51,178 bases of DNA from the NCBI RefSeq assembly GCF_002734285.1, contig NZ_NSEA01000018.1, positions 1 to 51,178 of the forward strand. The letters run 5' to 3'. Below are positions 33,110 to 42,076 of this stretch, in pieces (the first letter of the stretch is position 1; the number at the start of each line of letters is the position of its first letter). A program made the position numbers and the translations under genes. Below the pieces are notes generated by a model. That model ran no database searches. It saw only the letters and a program-made list of their open reading frames with translations, and was not told where the DNA came from. This stretch comes from Fredinandcohnia onubensis (GTDB taxonomy: Bacteria; Bacillota; Bacilli; Bacillales; Bacillaceae_L).

Positions 33110-33587
33110 CCTTATAACCTCCTACATACATGGATATAAAATACCGATTATTTTCAGTCCAGTCTTATTTCTATACAATAATAACTAATAGTATATAGAT
33201 GAAATTATACCATATTTAGGGAAAAAGTAATGTTAGAGAGTGGGACAGTGTATCTGTCCTTGTTTCCCAATTATATTTAGATTAGAAGCGGTCAATCGTA
33301 GGCCGCTTTTTTCATTGTGTAGAAAGTAATAGAAAGATGAAAAAAAATAGTAAAATAGTATCGAATTTTACGTTTTGTAAAATTACCTAGGGTTATTTTT
33401 TTACATTACAACCAATGAATTGATAACGCTTACATGGTAAGTTTAACTATATTTAGATTATTGAGAAAATTAATACAAAGGAATGGGGATAACGATATAT
33501 ATAAAATAGCTTTTAGTTTAGGGATATTTTATTTAATGCATTGATATTGAAAAAAGTTTTTTGTACATATCGACCTAAGCGAAGTGC
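33110..33587. other. 478-bp noncoding stretch
   Basis: Contains GGGACAG...CTGTCC near 33242-33259 and the orphan terminator listed next. The rest is AT-rich. A CGACCTAAGCGAAG stretch lies shortly before the NRAMP remnant. No gene is supported. Confidence 0.4.
33286..33313 (+). terminator. Orphan terminator
   Basis: AAGCGG (33286-33291) pairs with CCGCTT (33303-33308), then T residues. No plus-strand gene lies before it in this interval, which suggests an upstream gene was lost. Confidence 0.6.
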
Positions 33588-34084
33588 GTGTATTTTGAAA
33601 CAAAACTAATAAAAAATGGGGTGTTTGATAATTTGGAAACAAAAGTAGAAAGAACCTATGAACCTTTAGCTAATCCACCATCAACCCTAAAAGGGAAATT
33701 ATCGGTTATTGGTCCAGGAATCGTTGTTGCTGCAATCTTTTTGCTGACTTTGTACGAATCGTACGAAATGGTGGAAAGAAGAATAACAAATTAAATCAAC
33801 CAATCTCTGAAAAAGATCCAGCTTATCGCGCATATCTTGTTTGGATGACATTCCCGCCTATGTTACTTTTGTTATTTAATGAGCCTGTTGCAATTGTTTT
33901 TATTTATGGCATTCTTGGATCCATATTTATGCCAGCACTTTCATTAGGCCTATTATATTTATTAAACTCTAAACAAATAGACCCTGTTTATCGTAATGGA
34001 AAAGCTTCTAATCTATTTTTAGTATTAATTATTTTGCTCTTCGTATATCTTGGTGGCAGTGAGCTCATTGATATGCTTTTTTAG
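33588..34084 (+). pseudogene. NRAMP-family metal transporter remnant
   Basis: The first part (to 33794) encodes YEPLANPPSTLKGKLSVIGPGIVVAA, the typical N terminus of bacterial NRAMP (MntH-like) transporters just before helix 1, then breaks off. In the next frame KLNQPISEKDPAYRAYLVWMTFPPM...YLGGSELIDMLF (about 33782-34084) resembles the C-terminal part with two or three helices. Roughly 260 of about 420 residues, including the metal-binding helices 1 and 6, are missing. An internal deletion plus a frame change makes it non-functional. The family call for the C-terminal part is less sure. Confidence 0.65.
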
Positions 34085-34141
34085 TATCCGTATAGGTTAT
34101 GTTCACACTTTAGGGTTCAAATTTATTATTTATTAACACGC

Positions 34142-34175
34142 AAAAGAAGCAAGGGGCGCGCCCCTTGCTTCTTTT
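34142..34175. terminator. Perfect 34-bp palindromic bidirectional terminator
   Basis: Arms 34142-34158 and 34159-34175 are exact reverse complements (AAAAGAAGCAAGGGGCG then CGCCCC...), flanked by A and T runs. Serves the minus-strand serA gene and the NRAMP remnant. Confidence 0.9.
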
Positions 34176-35374
34176 TATATTACACGTGCTGAAATGATTC
34201 CGTTAATTTGCTTGATTCTTTCTAATATGCTAGGAACGATTTCGCCATTTACTTCATTATCAATGTCAATCATCGTATAGGCATATTCACCCTTGCTACG
34301 GTTTACCATGTCTGCGATGTTTAACTCATAATTAGAGATAGCGGATGTGATTTGACCCACCATGTTTGGTACGTTTTTATGGAAAGCTGTTACACGCGTT
34401 TTTCCTGTATAAGGAAGAGCTGCGTTTGGAAAGTTAACAGAGTTTTTAATGTTTCCAGTTTCTAAGTATTCCTTTGTCTGACGAGCTGCCATAATCGCAC
34501 AGTTTTCTTCTGATTCATTTGTAGAAGCACCTAGATGTGGAGTGCAAATGGTATTCTTCATTTTTAACACATTTTCATTAGGGAAGTCTGTCATATACTT
34601 TCCAACGATTCCATCTTCAAGTGCCACTGCCATATCGATTTCGTTCACAAGCTCTCCACGTGAAAAGTTAATGATGTGAACACCTGGCTTCATAATACTG
34701 AAAGTCTGTTTATTAAACATTTCTTTTGTGTCTTTGGTTAAAGGTACATGAACGGTAATATAGTCTGACTCTGCAAAAAGCTGTTCAAGTGACATGGCAC
34801 GCTGAACATTACGTGATAAGTTCCAAGCTGTATCAACTGAGATAAATGGGTCAAACCCGATAACATCCATATCTAAATCAAGCGCATCGTTTGCAACAAG
34901 TGCACCGATTGCACCTAAACCGATTACACCGAGGGTTTTACCTTTGATTTCTTTTCCAACGAATTGCTTTTTACCTTTTTCAACAAGTTGAGGTATTTGC
35001 TCACCTTTGTCTTCTAATGTCTTTGTCCAAGCAATCCCTGAAAAAACATTACGGGACGTAGCCATTAATGCAGTTAATACCATTTCTTTTACTGCGTTTG
35101 CGTTGGCACCTGGTGTATTAAAAACAACAATACCTTTCTCCGTGCATTTTTGGATTGGAATATTGTTAACACCAACACCAGCGCGTGCAATTGCTTTTAA
35201 GTTATCGCCGAACTCAAGGTCATGCATATCGAAGCTACGAACAACAATCGCATCTGGGTTCTCGCTTTGATCATCAATTACAAAACGGTCATTTTTGAAT
35301 ACCTTTAGCCCGCTTTCAGCAATATTATTTAATGTTTTAACTGTTTTAACCTGATTTTCAATAAGTGTGCTCAT
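34175..35374 (-). CDS. serA: D-3-phosphoglycerate dehydrogenase
   Basis: Oxidises 3-phosphoglycerate to 3-phosphohydroxypyruvate, the first step of serine synthesis. The 399-residue protein is the short type: substrate domain, an NAD-binding domain with GVIGLGAIGALVA (about residues 148-160), the catalytic region NFSRGELVNE and CTPHLGAST (His of the Glu/His pair), and a C-terminal ACT domain of about 75 residues. B. subtilis SerA is longer (about 525), so this is the shorter lineage common in clostridia and some bacilli. GAGGTAGACGAG precedes the start. The leader carries a ZTP-type riboswitch. Confidence 0.92.
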   Translation of the reverse strand: MSTLIENQVKTVKTLNNIAESGLKVFKNDRFVIDDQSENPDAIVVRSFDMHDLEFGDNLKAIARAGVGVNNIPIQKCTEKGIVVFNTPGANANAVKEMVLTALMATSRNVFSGIAWTKTLEDKGEQIPQLVEKGKKQFVGKEIKGKTLGVIGLGAIGALVANDALDLDMDVIGFDPFISVDTAWNLSRNVQRAMSLEQLFAESDYITVHVPLTKDTKEMFNKQTFSIMKPGVHIINFSRGELVNEIDMAVALEDGIVGKYMTDFPNENVLKMKNTICTPHLGASTNESEENCAIMAARQTKEYLETGNIKNSVNFPNAALPYTGKTRVTAFHKNVPNMVGQITSAISNYELNIADMVNRSKGEYAYTMIDIDNEVNGEIVPSILERIKQINGIISARVI

Positions 35375-35479
35375 CTCGTCTACCTCACTTTTTGATTAAG
35401 ATTTTCACTAAAAAACTATTAATATAAAAATTTATGAATGTCTGGATCTGTTAAGGGTGGACAGAATGTCCTACGATAA

Positions 35480-35578
35480 ACAGAAAGAGGCAAGGGACTT
35501 TCCCTTACCTCTGCCCAGGCGAACGGCTCCGACACTATATGCTCCCTCGCGGTTATCCGCGTGCGCCAGTTACATACA
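35480..35578 (-). ncRNA. ZTP (pfl) riboswitch with terminator, serA leader
   Basis: On the minus strand the aptamer runs from about 35575 to 35512: GTAACTGGCG, then a hairpin (GCGGATAACCGC), AGGGAGCATA, and the 3' block CCGTTCGCCTGGGCA. These two conserved blocks define the pfl/ZTP class. A terminator follows at once, GAGGTAAGGGA with TCCCTTGCCTC (35511-35487), then TTTCTGTTT. Binding of the folate-stress alarmone ZTP should allow read-through into serA. Confidence 0.85.
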
Positions 35579-35597
35579 GTCCTTTTGATTTGTAAGT

Positions 35598-35626
35598 ATG
35601 ATACCAAGTTTTTTGATATATTTCAA
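35598..35626 (-). promoter_or_regulatory. Sigma-A promoter of serA
   Basis: TTGAAA (35626-35621), 17-bp spacer, TATCAT (35603-35598), about 20-25 bp before the riboswitch aptamer. Confidence 0.8.
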
Positions 35627-35664
35627 GTTTTAATTAATTAAAATTTTTAGACGATAAATGTTTC

Positions 35665-36870
35665 TTATTCAGCAAGTTCTGCTGCTTTTCTTTGTTTGAA
35701 TTCACTCTTGATTGCGTCGAGCAGTTGTGGTTCTGTAATTAGGCGTAAGGCTGTGAGACTAAGTGCTTTAGCGCCAGTGATCAGAGCCTCGTCACCTCGC
35801 TCAGATGCTGCTGCTTCTCTAAAAGGAACGGTGTGAGGAACAAGATTATCTGCTCCAATTTTAATATAGGGGTGAATGGTTGGCACAACTTGGCTAATAT
35901 TGCCGGCATCAGTAGAGCCAATGCCTTCTCTTGCGCCAGCAACAGGTTCCCCTAATCCTTCAATAACTTCTTTAAACACAGTGTTAAACGCATCATTTAA
36001 CAGCAAGTTATCGACTTTGTTTTGAAAAGCAATGACATTAAGTTTAGCGCCTGTAGCAAGGGCCGCACCCTCAGCAATTGCTTTCACTCGCTGGGTGACT
36101 TCATTTAGGCTCGTTCTTGTAGCAGCACGGATAAAGAATCGGGCCTTCGCATAATCAGGTACGATATTCGGAGCATCACCGCCATGTGTGATGATGCCAT
36201 GGATGCGGACATCGTCTGTTACATGCTGGCGAAGTGCATTAATACCGGTGAATAGCTGAATAACAGCATCGAGGGCATTAATACCTTTATGAGGTGCAGC
36301 AGCCGCATGAGCTGATTTTCCGATGTATTCGAAATCAAGTGGATCAACAGCTAGGGAAGGAGAGGTAAGACTTGTTTTTCCCTGCGGATGGATCATCATT
36401 GCTGCATCAATACCTTCGGTTAATCCGTGTTTAACAAAGCTTCCTTTTGCACTTCCATTTGGCCCACCTTCTTCGGCAGGTGTTCCGAAGACGACCGCCT
36501 CACCGCCAGTTTCTGCAATCACTTTACTTAAACCGACAGCAGCAGCAACACTCAAGGTTCCAATAATATTATGGCCGCAAGCATGGCCTATACCAGGTAG
36601 AGCGTCATATTCAGCTAAAAAGGCAATGGAAGGGCCGGGCTTTTCTGATTTGAATCTGGCGACAAAAGCAGTTTTGTGACCGGCTACGTCTTTTTCAACG
36701 GTAAATCCTTCGTCTTCTAAGATCTTCGTTAATTGTTCAGAGGCGAAAAATTCCTCATTTCCAATCTCTGGATTTGCGTGGATACTGTGGCTTGTTTCAA
36801 TATAGCGTTTCTTATGTGTATCAATATTTGCTTTAATTGTTTCGCTTAAATTTGTAATGACATTGGTCAT
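35665..36870 (-). CDS. M20-family amidohydrolase
   Basis: A 401-residue cytosolic zinc-dependent amidohydrolase of the M20D/AbgB-like group. Metal-site landmarks are GHACGHN (about residues 95-101), PAEEGG (about 130-135) and the late HTVPFRE segment; the lid domain has SAHAAAAPHKG and GGDAPNIVPD, typical for aminoacyl-aminohydrolases. It follows metQ at 62 bp on the same strand and is probably the last gene of the SAM-riboswitch operon. It therefore may release methionine or a sulfur compound from an N-acyl or peptide-like substrate; this is inferred from context. AAGGAGGAAGG precedes the start. Confidence 0.82.
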   Translation of the reverse strand: MTNVITNLSETIKANIDTHKKRYIETSHSIHANPEIGNEEFFASEQLTKILEDEGFTVEKDVAGHKTAFVARFKSEKPGPSIAFLAEYDALPGIGHACGHNIIGTLSVAAAVGLSKVIAETGGEAVVFGTPAEEGGPNGSAKGSFVKHGLTEGIDAAMMIHPQGKTSLTSPSLAVDPLDFEYIGKSAHAAAAPHKGINALDAVIQLFTGINALRQHVTDDVRIHGIITHGGDAPNIVPDYAKARFFIRAATRTSLNEVTQRVKAIAEGAALATGAKLNVIAFQNKVDNLLLNDAFNTVFKEVIEGLGEPVAGAREGIGSTDAGNISQVVPTIHPYIKIGADNLVPHTVPFREAAASERGDEALITGAKALSLTALRLITEPQLLDAIKSEFKQRKAAELAE

Positions 36871-36932
36871 GAATCCTTCCTCCTTTTTTTACAAAAAAGA
36901 GGGAAACCTACGTTTCCCTCAGCTACTTGTTA

Positions 36933-37778
36933 TTACCAGCCAATGTTTTCTAGTGGAACAAAGGTTGGAATCAGTGCTCCGCCATATTCTTTATTGATGA
37001 ATTCAGCTGTATCTTCTTCCTGGAATAGCTCAGCAATGCGTTTGTATGTTTCATTATCTTTGTCTTCTTTGTTCACTGCAATAATGTTAAGGTAGTCAAT
37101 TGCTGTTTCACTTTCATGGAAAATGGAGTCATTAACCGGATTTAAACCAGCATCTCTTGCAAATCCGTTATTGATGATACCTGCATCTACATCAGGCAAA
37201 GCTCTTGGGATTTGAGCAGGAGCCGTTGGGATTAATTCAATGTTTTTAGGATTTTCAATTACAGCTTCCTCAATCGTTCCGAGACCATCATAATCATCGA
37301 CTAGTTTGAGCAGTCCAGCCTCCTGTAACAAGAGAAGAGCTCTTCCTTGATTAGATACATCGTTTGGTAAGGCAATTTTCGCACCATCTTTAATTTCATT
37401 TACATCCTTAAGTTTGTCAGAGTAAATAGCCATTGGCGCAAGGTACGTAGTTGCAATTGGAACTAGGTCTAAATTGTGCTCTACAATAAATTGGTCAAAG
37501 TAGGCAACAGTCTGGAATGAATTGGCATCCAATTCGCCATCAGCAAGTGCTTTGTTTGGTAGAACATAGTCACTGAATGAGACAAGTTCAATCTCGATTC
37601 CTTCTTTGGCTGCTTTTTCAGATACAAAGTCCCAAGTGCGAGTGTCTGTACCAGTGATACCGATTTTAACGTGTTTTGTTTCGGAATCTGTTTCTTTTCC
37701 ACTTGCGCTATTGTTAGAGCAAGCAGCTGTGAATGCTACTAATACCACTAGTAGGACTGTTAATGCAAATTTTTTCAT
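36933..37778 (-). CDS. metQ: Methionine ABC transporter substrate-binding lipoprotein
   Basis: Captures methionine outside the cell and hands it to MetNP. The 281-residue lipoprotein has a signal peptide with the lipobox FTAAC (lipidated Cys20). The NlpA/MetQ family pattern is clear: VKIGITGTDTRTWDF, NSFQTVAYFDQF, LAPMAIYS, ALPNDVSNQGRALLLLQ and the IINNGFARDAGL block. It lies 18 bp after metP in the order metN-metP-metQ, as in B. subtilis. GGAGGAAAC precedes the start. Some family members bind dipeptides, which would go well with the hydrolase that follows. Confidence 0.92.
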   Translation of the reverse strand: MKKFALTVLLVVLVAFTAACSNNSASGKETDSETKHVKIGITGTDTRTWDFVSEKAAKEGIEIELVSFSDYVLPNKALADGELDANSFQTVAYFDQFIVEHNLDLVPIATTYLAPMAIYSDKLKDVNEIKDGAKIALPNDVSNQGRALLLLQEAGLLKLVDDYDGLGTIEEAVIENPKNIELIPTAPAQIPRALPDVDAGIINNGFARDAGLNPVNDSIFHESETAIDYLNIIAVNKEDKDNETYKRIAELFQEEDTAEFINKEYGGALIPTFVPLENIGW

Positions 37779-37796
37779 GTCGTGTTTCCTCCTAAA

Positions 37797-38447
37797 TTAT
37801 CTTCTTCTTATTTTTTTTGATAAGGTGTTGCCGAATGATTGTAAGCCTTGAACCATTATAATCAGAATGACAACAGTGATGATCATTGTAATAGTGTCAA
37901 AGCGCTGATAGCCATAGTTAATGGCCAGGTCTCCAATTCCTCCGCCACCGACTGTACCAGCCATGGCAGATGCACCAATCAGCCCGATTGTTGCAATTGT
38001 GAAGTTTACAACTAATGAACTGAGCGCTTCTGGAAGCAAGAATCGGAAAATCGTTTGGAAGGGAGTAGCCCCCATCGCATTGGCTGCTTCCAGCACACCC
38101 TCGTCCACTTCAAGTAGTGAGCTTTCTACTAATCTCGCAATATATGGTCCGGCGTAAAAGACGAGTGGAACAATCGCTGCGGGTGTGCCAATAGATGTTC
38201 CGACGATCAAACGGGTAACCGGAATAATCGCGACTAGTAAAATGATGAACGGGACGGAACGAAAAATATTAATAATTGCATTTACGATGGTAAAAACGGG
38301 TAGATTTTCAAGCATCTGTCCTTTACGGGTGACAAAAAGCAGAATGCCTAATGGCAGCCCGAGTACAATTGAAAAGATAAAGGAAAACCCGACCATTTGG
38401 ACCGTTTCAATGACCGCTTCGATGATCTGATCTGAATTAACTAGCAT
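37797..38447 (-). CDS. metP: Methionine ABC transporter permease
   Basis: Integral membrane permease of the D-methionine importer. The 216-residue protein has five predicted helices and the EAA-like cytoplasmic loop EAANAMGATPFQTIFRFLLPEA (about residues 122-143) that docks on MetN. It overlaps the end of metN by 11 bp, which implies translational coupling. In E. coli the orthologue is called MetI. Confidence 0.92.
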   Translation of the reverse strand: MLVNSDQIIEAVIETVQMVGFSFIFSIVLGLPLGILLFVTRKGQMLENLPVFTIVNAIINIFRSVPFIILLVAIIPVTRLIVGTSIGTPAAIVPLVFYAGPYIARLVESSLLEVDEGVLEAANAMGATPFQTIFRFLLPEALSSLVVNFTIATIGLIGASAMAGTVGGGGIGDLAINYGYQRFDTITMIITVVILIIMVQGLQSFGNTLSKKIRRR

Positions 38448-39468
38448 GGGATGTCACTTCCTTGAAGCTGATTTGTTTGGACTGCAGATACGTTAAGGCA
38501 CGCTTGACTTCGGCATCAGGTCCCTGAATTTCTACAATTAGGTTACCAAATGGAATTCCTTGCAGCTCTGTGATACTACCGTAGAGCACGTTGATATCGA
38601 TATCCAGTTTCTTGGCAAGTTGCGATAAAAACGGCTTGCCTGTTGACTGGCCGATAAAGCTAATGCGAAAAATATTCTGGGATCCTTGATTATCTTTAAT
38701 CATGTTTAAGATAGATTCAGGAATTTGATCATGCATTACCGTGCTGACAAAGTTTTGTGCAGTTTTAGTCTTTGGAGCGGAAAAGACATCAAAGACGGTT
38801 CCTTCCTCAATCACTTGTCCTGCCTCCATGACGGCTACGCGGTCACAGATTTCTCTAATCACGGACATTTCATGGGTAATCATCAAAATCGTAATATTAT
38901 ATTCTTGATTGATTTTTTTCAATAGCTGCAAAATCGAGCTGGTTGTCTGAGGATCCAACGCAGAGGTTGCCTCATCGCAAAGCAGAATCGAAGGTTGTGT
39001 TGCCAAGGCTCTGGCGATGCCGACCCGCTGCTTTTGCCCACCGGAAAGCTGATCCGGATAGACATCCGCCTTATCGCCTAATCCTACGAATTCAAGTAGT
39101 TCTGTAACCCGATTTTTTATTTGCTCTTTTGGTGTTTTACTTAAGATAAGAGGCATGGCGATATTTGCGTAAACTGTTTTTGAGTTTAAAAGGTTAAAGT
39201 GTTGGAACACCATTCCAATATTTTTCTTTACTTCGCGAATCTGCTTTTCTGGGAGAGTCATTAGGTCATGGCCATCTACAATCACTTTTCCAGAGGTTGG
39301 GCGTTCAAGGAAATTCACACAACGGATTAATGAACTTTTGCCGGCACCACTAAATCCGACTACTCCGTAGATTTCCCCTTTGTTGATTTTTAAATTGACG
39401 TTATTTAAAGCGTGAACTTGTTTGCCGCCGCTGTCATATACCTTAATCAAATCCTGAAACTCTATCAC
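38437..39468 (-). CDS. metN: Methionine ABC transporter ATP-binding protein
   Basis: ATPase subunit of the MetNPQ importer, 343 residues. Walker A GFSGAGKSS (about 38-46), the LSGGQKQRVGIARAL signature (about 140-154), Walker B ILLCDEATSALD and the switch His in MITHEM are all present, followed by a C-terminal NIL domain (about 265-340) that senses methionine. The start is a GTG (39468) eight bases after AAAGGAG. First gene after the SAM riboswitch. Confidence 0.94.
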   Translation of the reverse strand: MIEFQDLIKVYDSGGKQVHALNNVNLKINKGEIYGVVGFSGAGKSSLIRCVNFLERPTSGKVIVDGHDLMTLPEKQIREVKKNIGMVFQHFNLLNSKTVYANIAMPLILSKTPKEQIKNRVTELLEFVGLGDKADVYPDQLSGGQKQRVGIARALATQPSILLCDEATSALDPQTTSSILQLLKKINQEYNITILMITHEMSVIREICDRVAVMEAGQVIEEGTVFDVFSAPKTKTAQNFVSTVMHDQIPESILNMIKDNQGSQNIFRISFIGQSTGKPFLSQLAKKLDIDINVLYGSITELQGIPFGNLIVEIQGPDAEVKRALTYLQSKQISFKEVTSHAS

Positions 39469-39597
39469 TTTATGATCTCCTTTCGTCTTTCCCTTAAAAA
39501 GTTCTCTTCATAGAGAAGAAGGACACAATTCTCTAAAACATATTTCTATATAAGGGTCGACCTCTCATTGGATAAGAAAATTATTATATTATAAAAA

Positions 39598-39749
39598 TAT
39601 AAAAGCCCTCTTCAGACAGAAGAGGGCAGAAAGTTAATTCCAGTATCCTCTTCTTATCTCTCAAGCTTACTTGCTGGAATTGGCACGGTACAAATCGTCC
39701 GTTGCCGAGGTTTCACAGGGCCAGTCCCTCCGCCTCTCTTGATAAGAAG
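39598..39749 (-). ncRNA. SAM-I riboswitch (S-box) with terminator
   Basis: On the minus strand P1 CTTCTTATC (39749-39741) pairs with GATAAGAAG (39658-39650). Between them are the S-box blocks AGAGAGGCGGAGGGACTGGCCC, TGTGAAACCTCGGCAAC, GTGCCAATTCCAGCAAG. The terminator stem GCCCTCTTC/GAAGAGGGC (39627-39605) and a T run follow. High SAM turns off metNPQ and the amidohydrolase. Confidence 0.95.
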
Positions 39750-39768
39750 TATTTTTAATATGTTTTAA

Positions 39769-39797
39769 ACTATACATCTGGAATATACTATTGTCAA
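39769..39797 (-). promoter_or_regulatory. Sigma-A promoter of the SAM-controlled operon
   Basis: TTGACA (39797-39792), 17-bp spacer, TATAGT (39774-39769), about 20 bp before the riboswitch P1. Confidence 0.85.
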
Positions 39798-39876
39798 TAT
39801 ATTTTATATAATTATATTATTGCTATTATCAGAAAAGAGTTATTGTATGATAATTTAAACATTATTAATAAAAAAG

Positions 39877-40587
39877 TTATTTATTTGGTCCGTAAACACG
39901 ACTTTCGATTGATTTTGATTCACCCTTTAGTCGTTTTGCTAGTGTTTCTTTCCAATTCGCTGCAAGGTATTTGCAGGATGCAAGTTTCGCAGCTGCCTCC
40001 ATATCATCTTTCTTTTCATGCATGATTTCATTGCAACGAGCAATGGTCCATTCAGGGTATGGGCGTTCTACTAACTTGATTTTTTCCTGCTCTTTAACAA
40101 TGCCTTCTTTGACAACGCGAAAGTACCATCCGGTTCGTCCGCTATTTTGAATCCGTAATGCAAAATCTAGAATTTTAAAGCGACGCGCAGGCTTCCAACA
40201 CGGCTGACGTGGTTGTGAAACTTGAACCAAAGCTTCACCAACCTCATAAATATCCCCGATGCAAACATTGGATTCATCGAGACCCACAATAGAGAAGTTT
40301 TCTCCCATTGCTCCTGCTACAATTTGATCATGATTCAATTCGCTTTGCCATTTTTCGTAATGGGTTGCTGCATAGGCAAGAACTGCTTTTTCAGGTCCAC
40401 CGTGATTTATTAAATCAGCTTGACCATCCCCGGTTAAGCCTTCTTTATTAAGCATTACCGGATTATGAATGGGTTCTTTAAAAATACCACTTGTCCATTC
40501 TTTATCCATGAGCTTTTTTGCATTTGGATCGCCCATCGTTTTGGGTTTGCCAATAAATAATTGATTTATGTATGGTTGGTTTTCCAT
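39877..40587 (-). CDS. MOSC-domain protein (YiiM-like)
   Basis: A 236-residue protein with a MOSC beta-barrel (about residues 25-165) and a C-terminal 3-alpha extension. The conserved cysteine is in SQPRQPCWKPARRF, and GDGQADLINHGGPEKAVLAYAATHYEKW, GENFSI and ALRIQNSGRTGWYFRV are typical for the YiiM branch. Such proteins carry a molybdenum cofactor and reduce N-hydroxylated compounds. ATG 40587 is preferred over an upstream start at 40644, since AGAGGTGAT precedes it and the family begins here. Monocistronic. Confidence 0.85.
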   Translation of the reverse strand: MENQPYINQLFIGKPKTMGDPNAKKLMDKEWTSGIFKEPIHNPVMLNKEGLTGDGQADLINHGGPEKAVLAYAATHYEKWQSELNHDQIVAGAMGENFSIVGLDESNVCIGDIYEVGEALVQVSQPRQPCWKPARRFKILDFALRIQNSGRTGWYFRVVKEGIVKEQEKIKLVERPYPEWTIARCNEIMHEKKDDMEAAAKLASCKYLAANWKETLAKRLKGESKSIESRVYGPNK

Positions 40588-40778
40588 TTTCGTTATCACC
40601 TCTAGTTTTAGTTTACCACTGTTGAATAGAAGGAATCTGTCCAATTTTGGCTAAAAGTGATGGATACTTGAGATATATTTCATTATTTCTTTTAATTCAA
40701 ATATTGAAACAAAAGGTGGCGAGCTATACTATTAAATTAAAGCTTCTAATTGGTTGTTTTAGATTGAGGAGGGTAGCC

Positions 40779-41756
40779 ATGGATAAGAAAAAAATCATTA
40801 TGTTAAGTACAGGAGGGACAATTGCCAGTAAACGAAATCCAGAAACGGGGCTATTAACAGCTGGTGTGATGTCTGGTGAAGAACTATCTGAAATGTGTGA
40901 TCTCCCTTCATATATAGATGTTGATGTGATATCTGTCTTTCAGATACCTAGTAATCATATGACGTTTGGTCATTTAATTACATTGAAGGAAAAGATTGAA
41001 GAAGTCTTTGAAAGCCCAGATATAGATGGAGTCGTAGTCACCCATGGTACGGATACATTAGAAGAAACGGCATATTTCTTAGATTTAGTTATCGCTGATG
41101 AAAGGCCAGTTGTGATCACTGGTTCACAGCGGGGACCTCAAGTGAATGGAACGGATGCTTTTGTTAACTTGCGCCAATCCATTCTATTAGCTACATTTCA
41201 AGAATGTAGGGGGCTTGGAACGGTTGCTTTATTTAATGAGCGGATTTTTTCTGGGCGATACATTAAGAAAAAACATGCTTCAAACGTAGATGGATTTACG
41301 TCTTTTGGCTTCGGTTACCTAGGAATTGTGGATCAAGAGACAATATTTATCTATCAAAAACCGGTAAAACGAGAAACTTATACTTTAAAAACCTCATTAC
41401 CTACTGTTGAACTCGTAAAAACCTCACTTGGTTCAGATGGTAAGTTTATAGATTGTGCCGCAGATTATGGGGCTAAAGGAATTATTGTAGAAGCCCCTGG
41501 TAGGGGTCATGCACCACCTTACATCATCGAGAGTGTAAAAAGAGCGGTTGAAAAAGGAATATATGTACTTCTTACAACAAGTGCTGAGGAGGGGGAAGTA
41601 AAGACGGTTTATGACTTCCCAGGAAGTGCTTGGTCCTTACAAAATGCGGGGATCCTATTAGCAGGTGATTATGACAGCAAGAAGGCCCGAATTAAATTAG
41701 CGGTTCTGATAGCTGCCGGTATTAAAGATATAAATGAAGGTCATTTTCATCATTAA
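40779..41756 (+). CDS. L-asparaginase
   Basis: Hydrolyses asparagine to aspartate and ammonia. The 325-residue enzyme carries both active-site signatures: STGGTIASKR near residue 10 (first catalytic Thr) and VVTHGTDTLEETAYFLDL (about 86-103, second Thr with Asp/Lys). There is no signal peptide, so it is probably the cytosolic, AnsA-like form. The ATG at 40779 follows GAGGAGGG; the longer frame from 40647 has no ribosome site and a non-family N terminus. Transcribed divergently from the MOSC gene. Confidence 0.9.
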   Translation: MDKKKIIMLSTGGTIASKRNPETGLLTAGVMSGEELSEMCDLPSYIDVDVISVFQIPSNHMTFGHLITLKEKIEEVFESPDIDGVVVTHGTDTLEETAYFLDLVIADERPVVITGSQRGPQVNGTDAFVNLRQSILLATFQECRGLGTVALFNERIFSGRYIKKKHASNVDGFTSFGFGYLGIVDQETIFIYQKPVKRETYTLKTSLPTVELVKTSLGSDGKFIDCAADYGAKGIIVEAPGRGHAPPYIIESVKRAVEKGIYVLLTTSAEEGEVKTVYDFPGSAWSLQNAGILLAGDYDSKKARIKLAVLIAAGIKDINEGHFHH

Positions 41757-42076
41757 ATTCTGAAAGAGGATAGGTTTATTTGTTATTTGCAAAATATGCA
41801 AATACAGTGGACCTGTCCTTTTTGTCGGTTTTAGTAGTAGTTTGTAACATTTTGGGACGAGGGACCTGTCCCCTTGTCCCACTAACTGGCAAATTATTGG
41901 CTCAGGCATGTTTTGAGCGGATAGAGGGTGGTTTGATGTGATTAGCTTACTTTGGTAGCGTTTACACTCGCTAATTGAATCATATGCATATGACTTTCCG
42001 AGATACCCTTGATAATGGTTTTAAAGATGTTACGATAAATACGTTGTTAAAATTTTTACCACAAGGGAGACATTTG
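41757..42076. other. 320-bp stretch with two hairpins before proC
   Basis: First, a terminator-like structure: AGGATAGGT pairs with ACCTGTCCT (about 41768-41818), then TTTTT, with an inner TATTTGC/GCAAATA pair. Second, a hairpin at about 41853-41880 in which GGGACGAGGG pairs with CCCTTGTCCC; this sequence is like dispersed repeats in bacilli. An ATG at 41975 extends the proC frame but has no ribosome site. No T-box motif is seen. Confidence 0.55.

Noticed and set aside
35419..35607. 62-codon minus-strand ORF in the serA leader
   Set aside because: It lies within the riboswitch and its terminator; coding is not supported.
41900..42076. Proline T-box riboswitch before proC
   Set aside because: No GGTGG-type antiterminator box or stem I features could be found.
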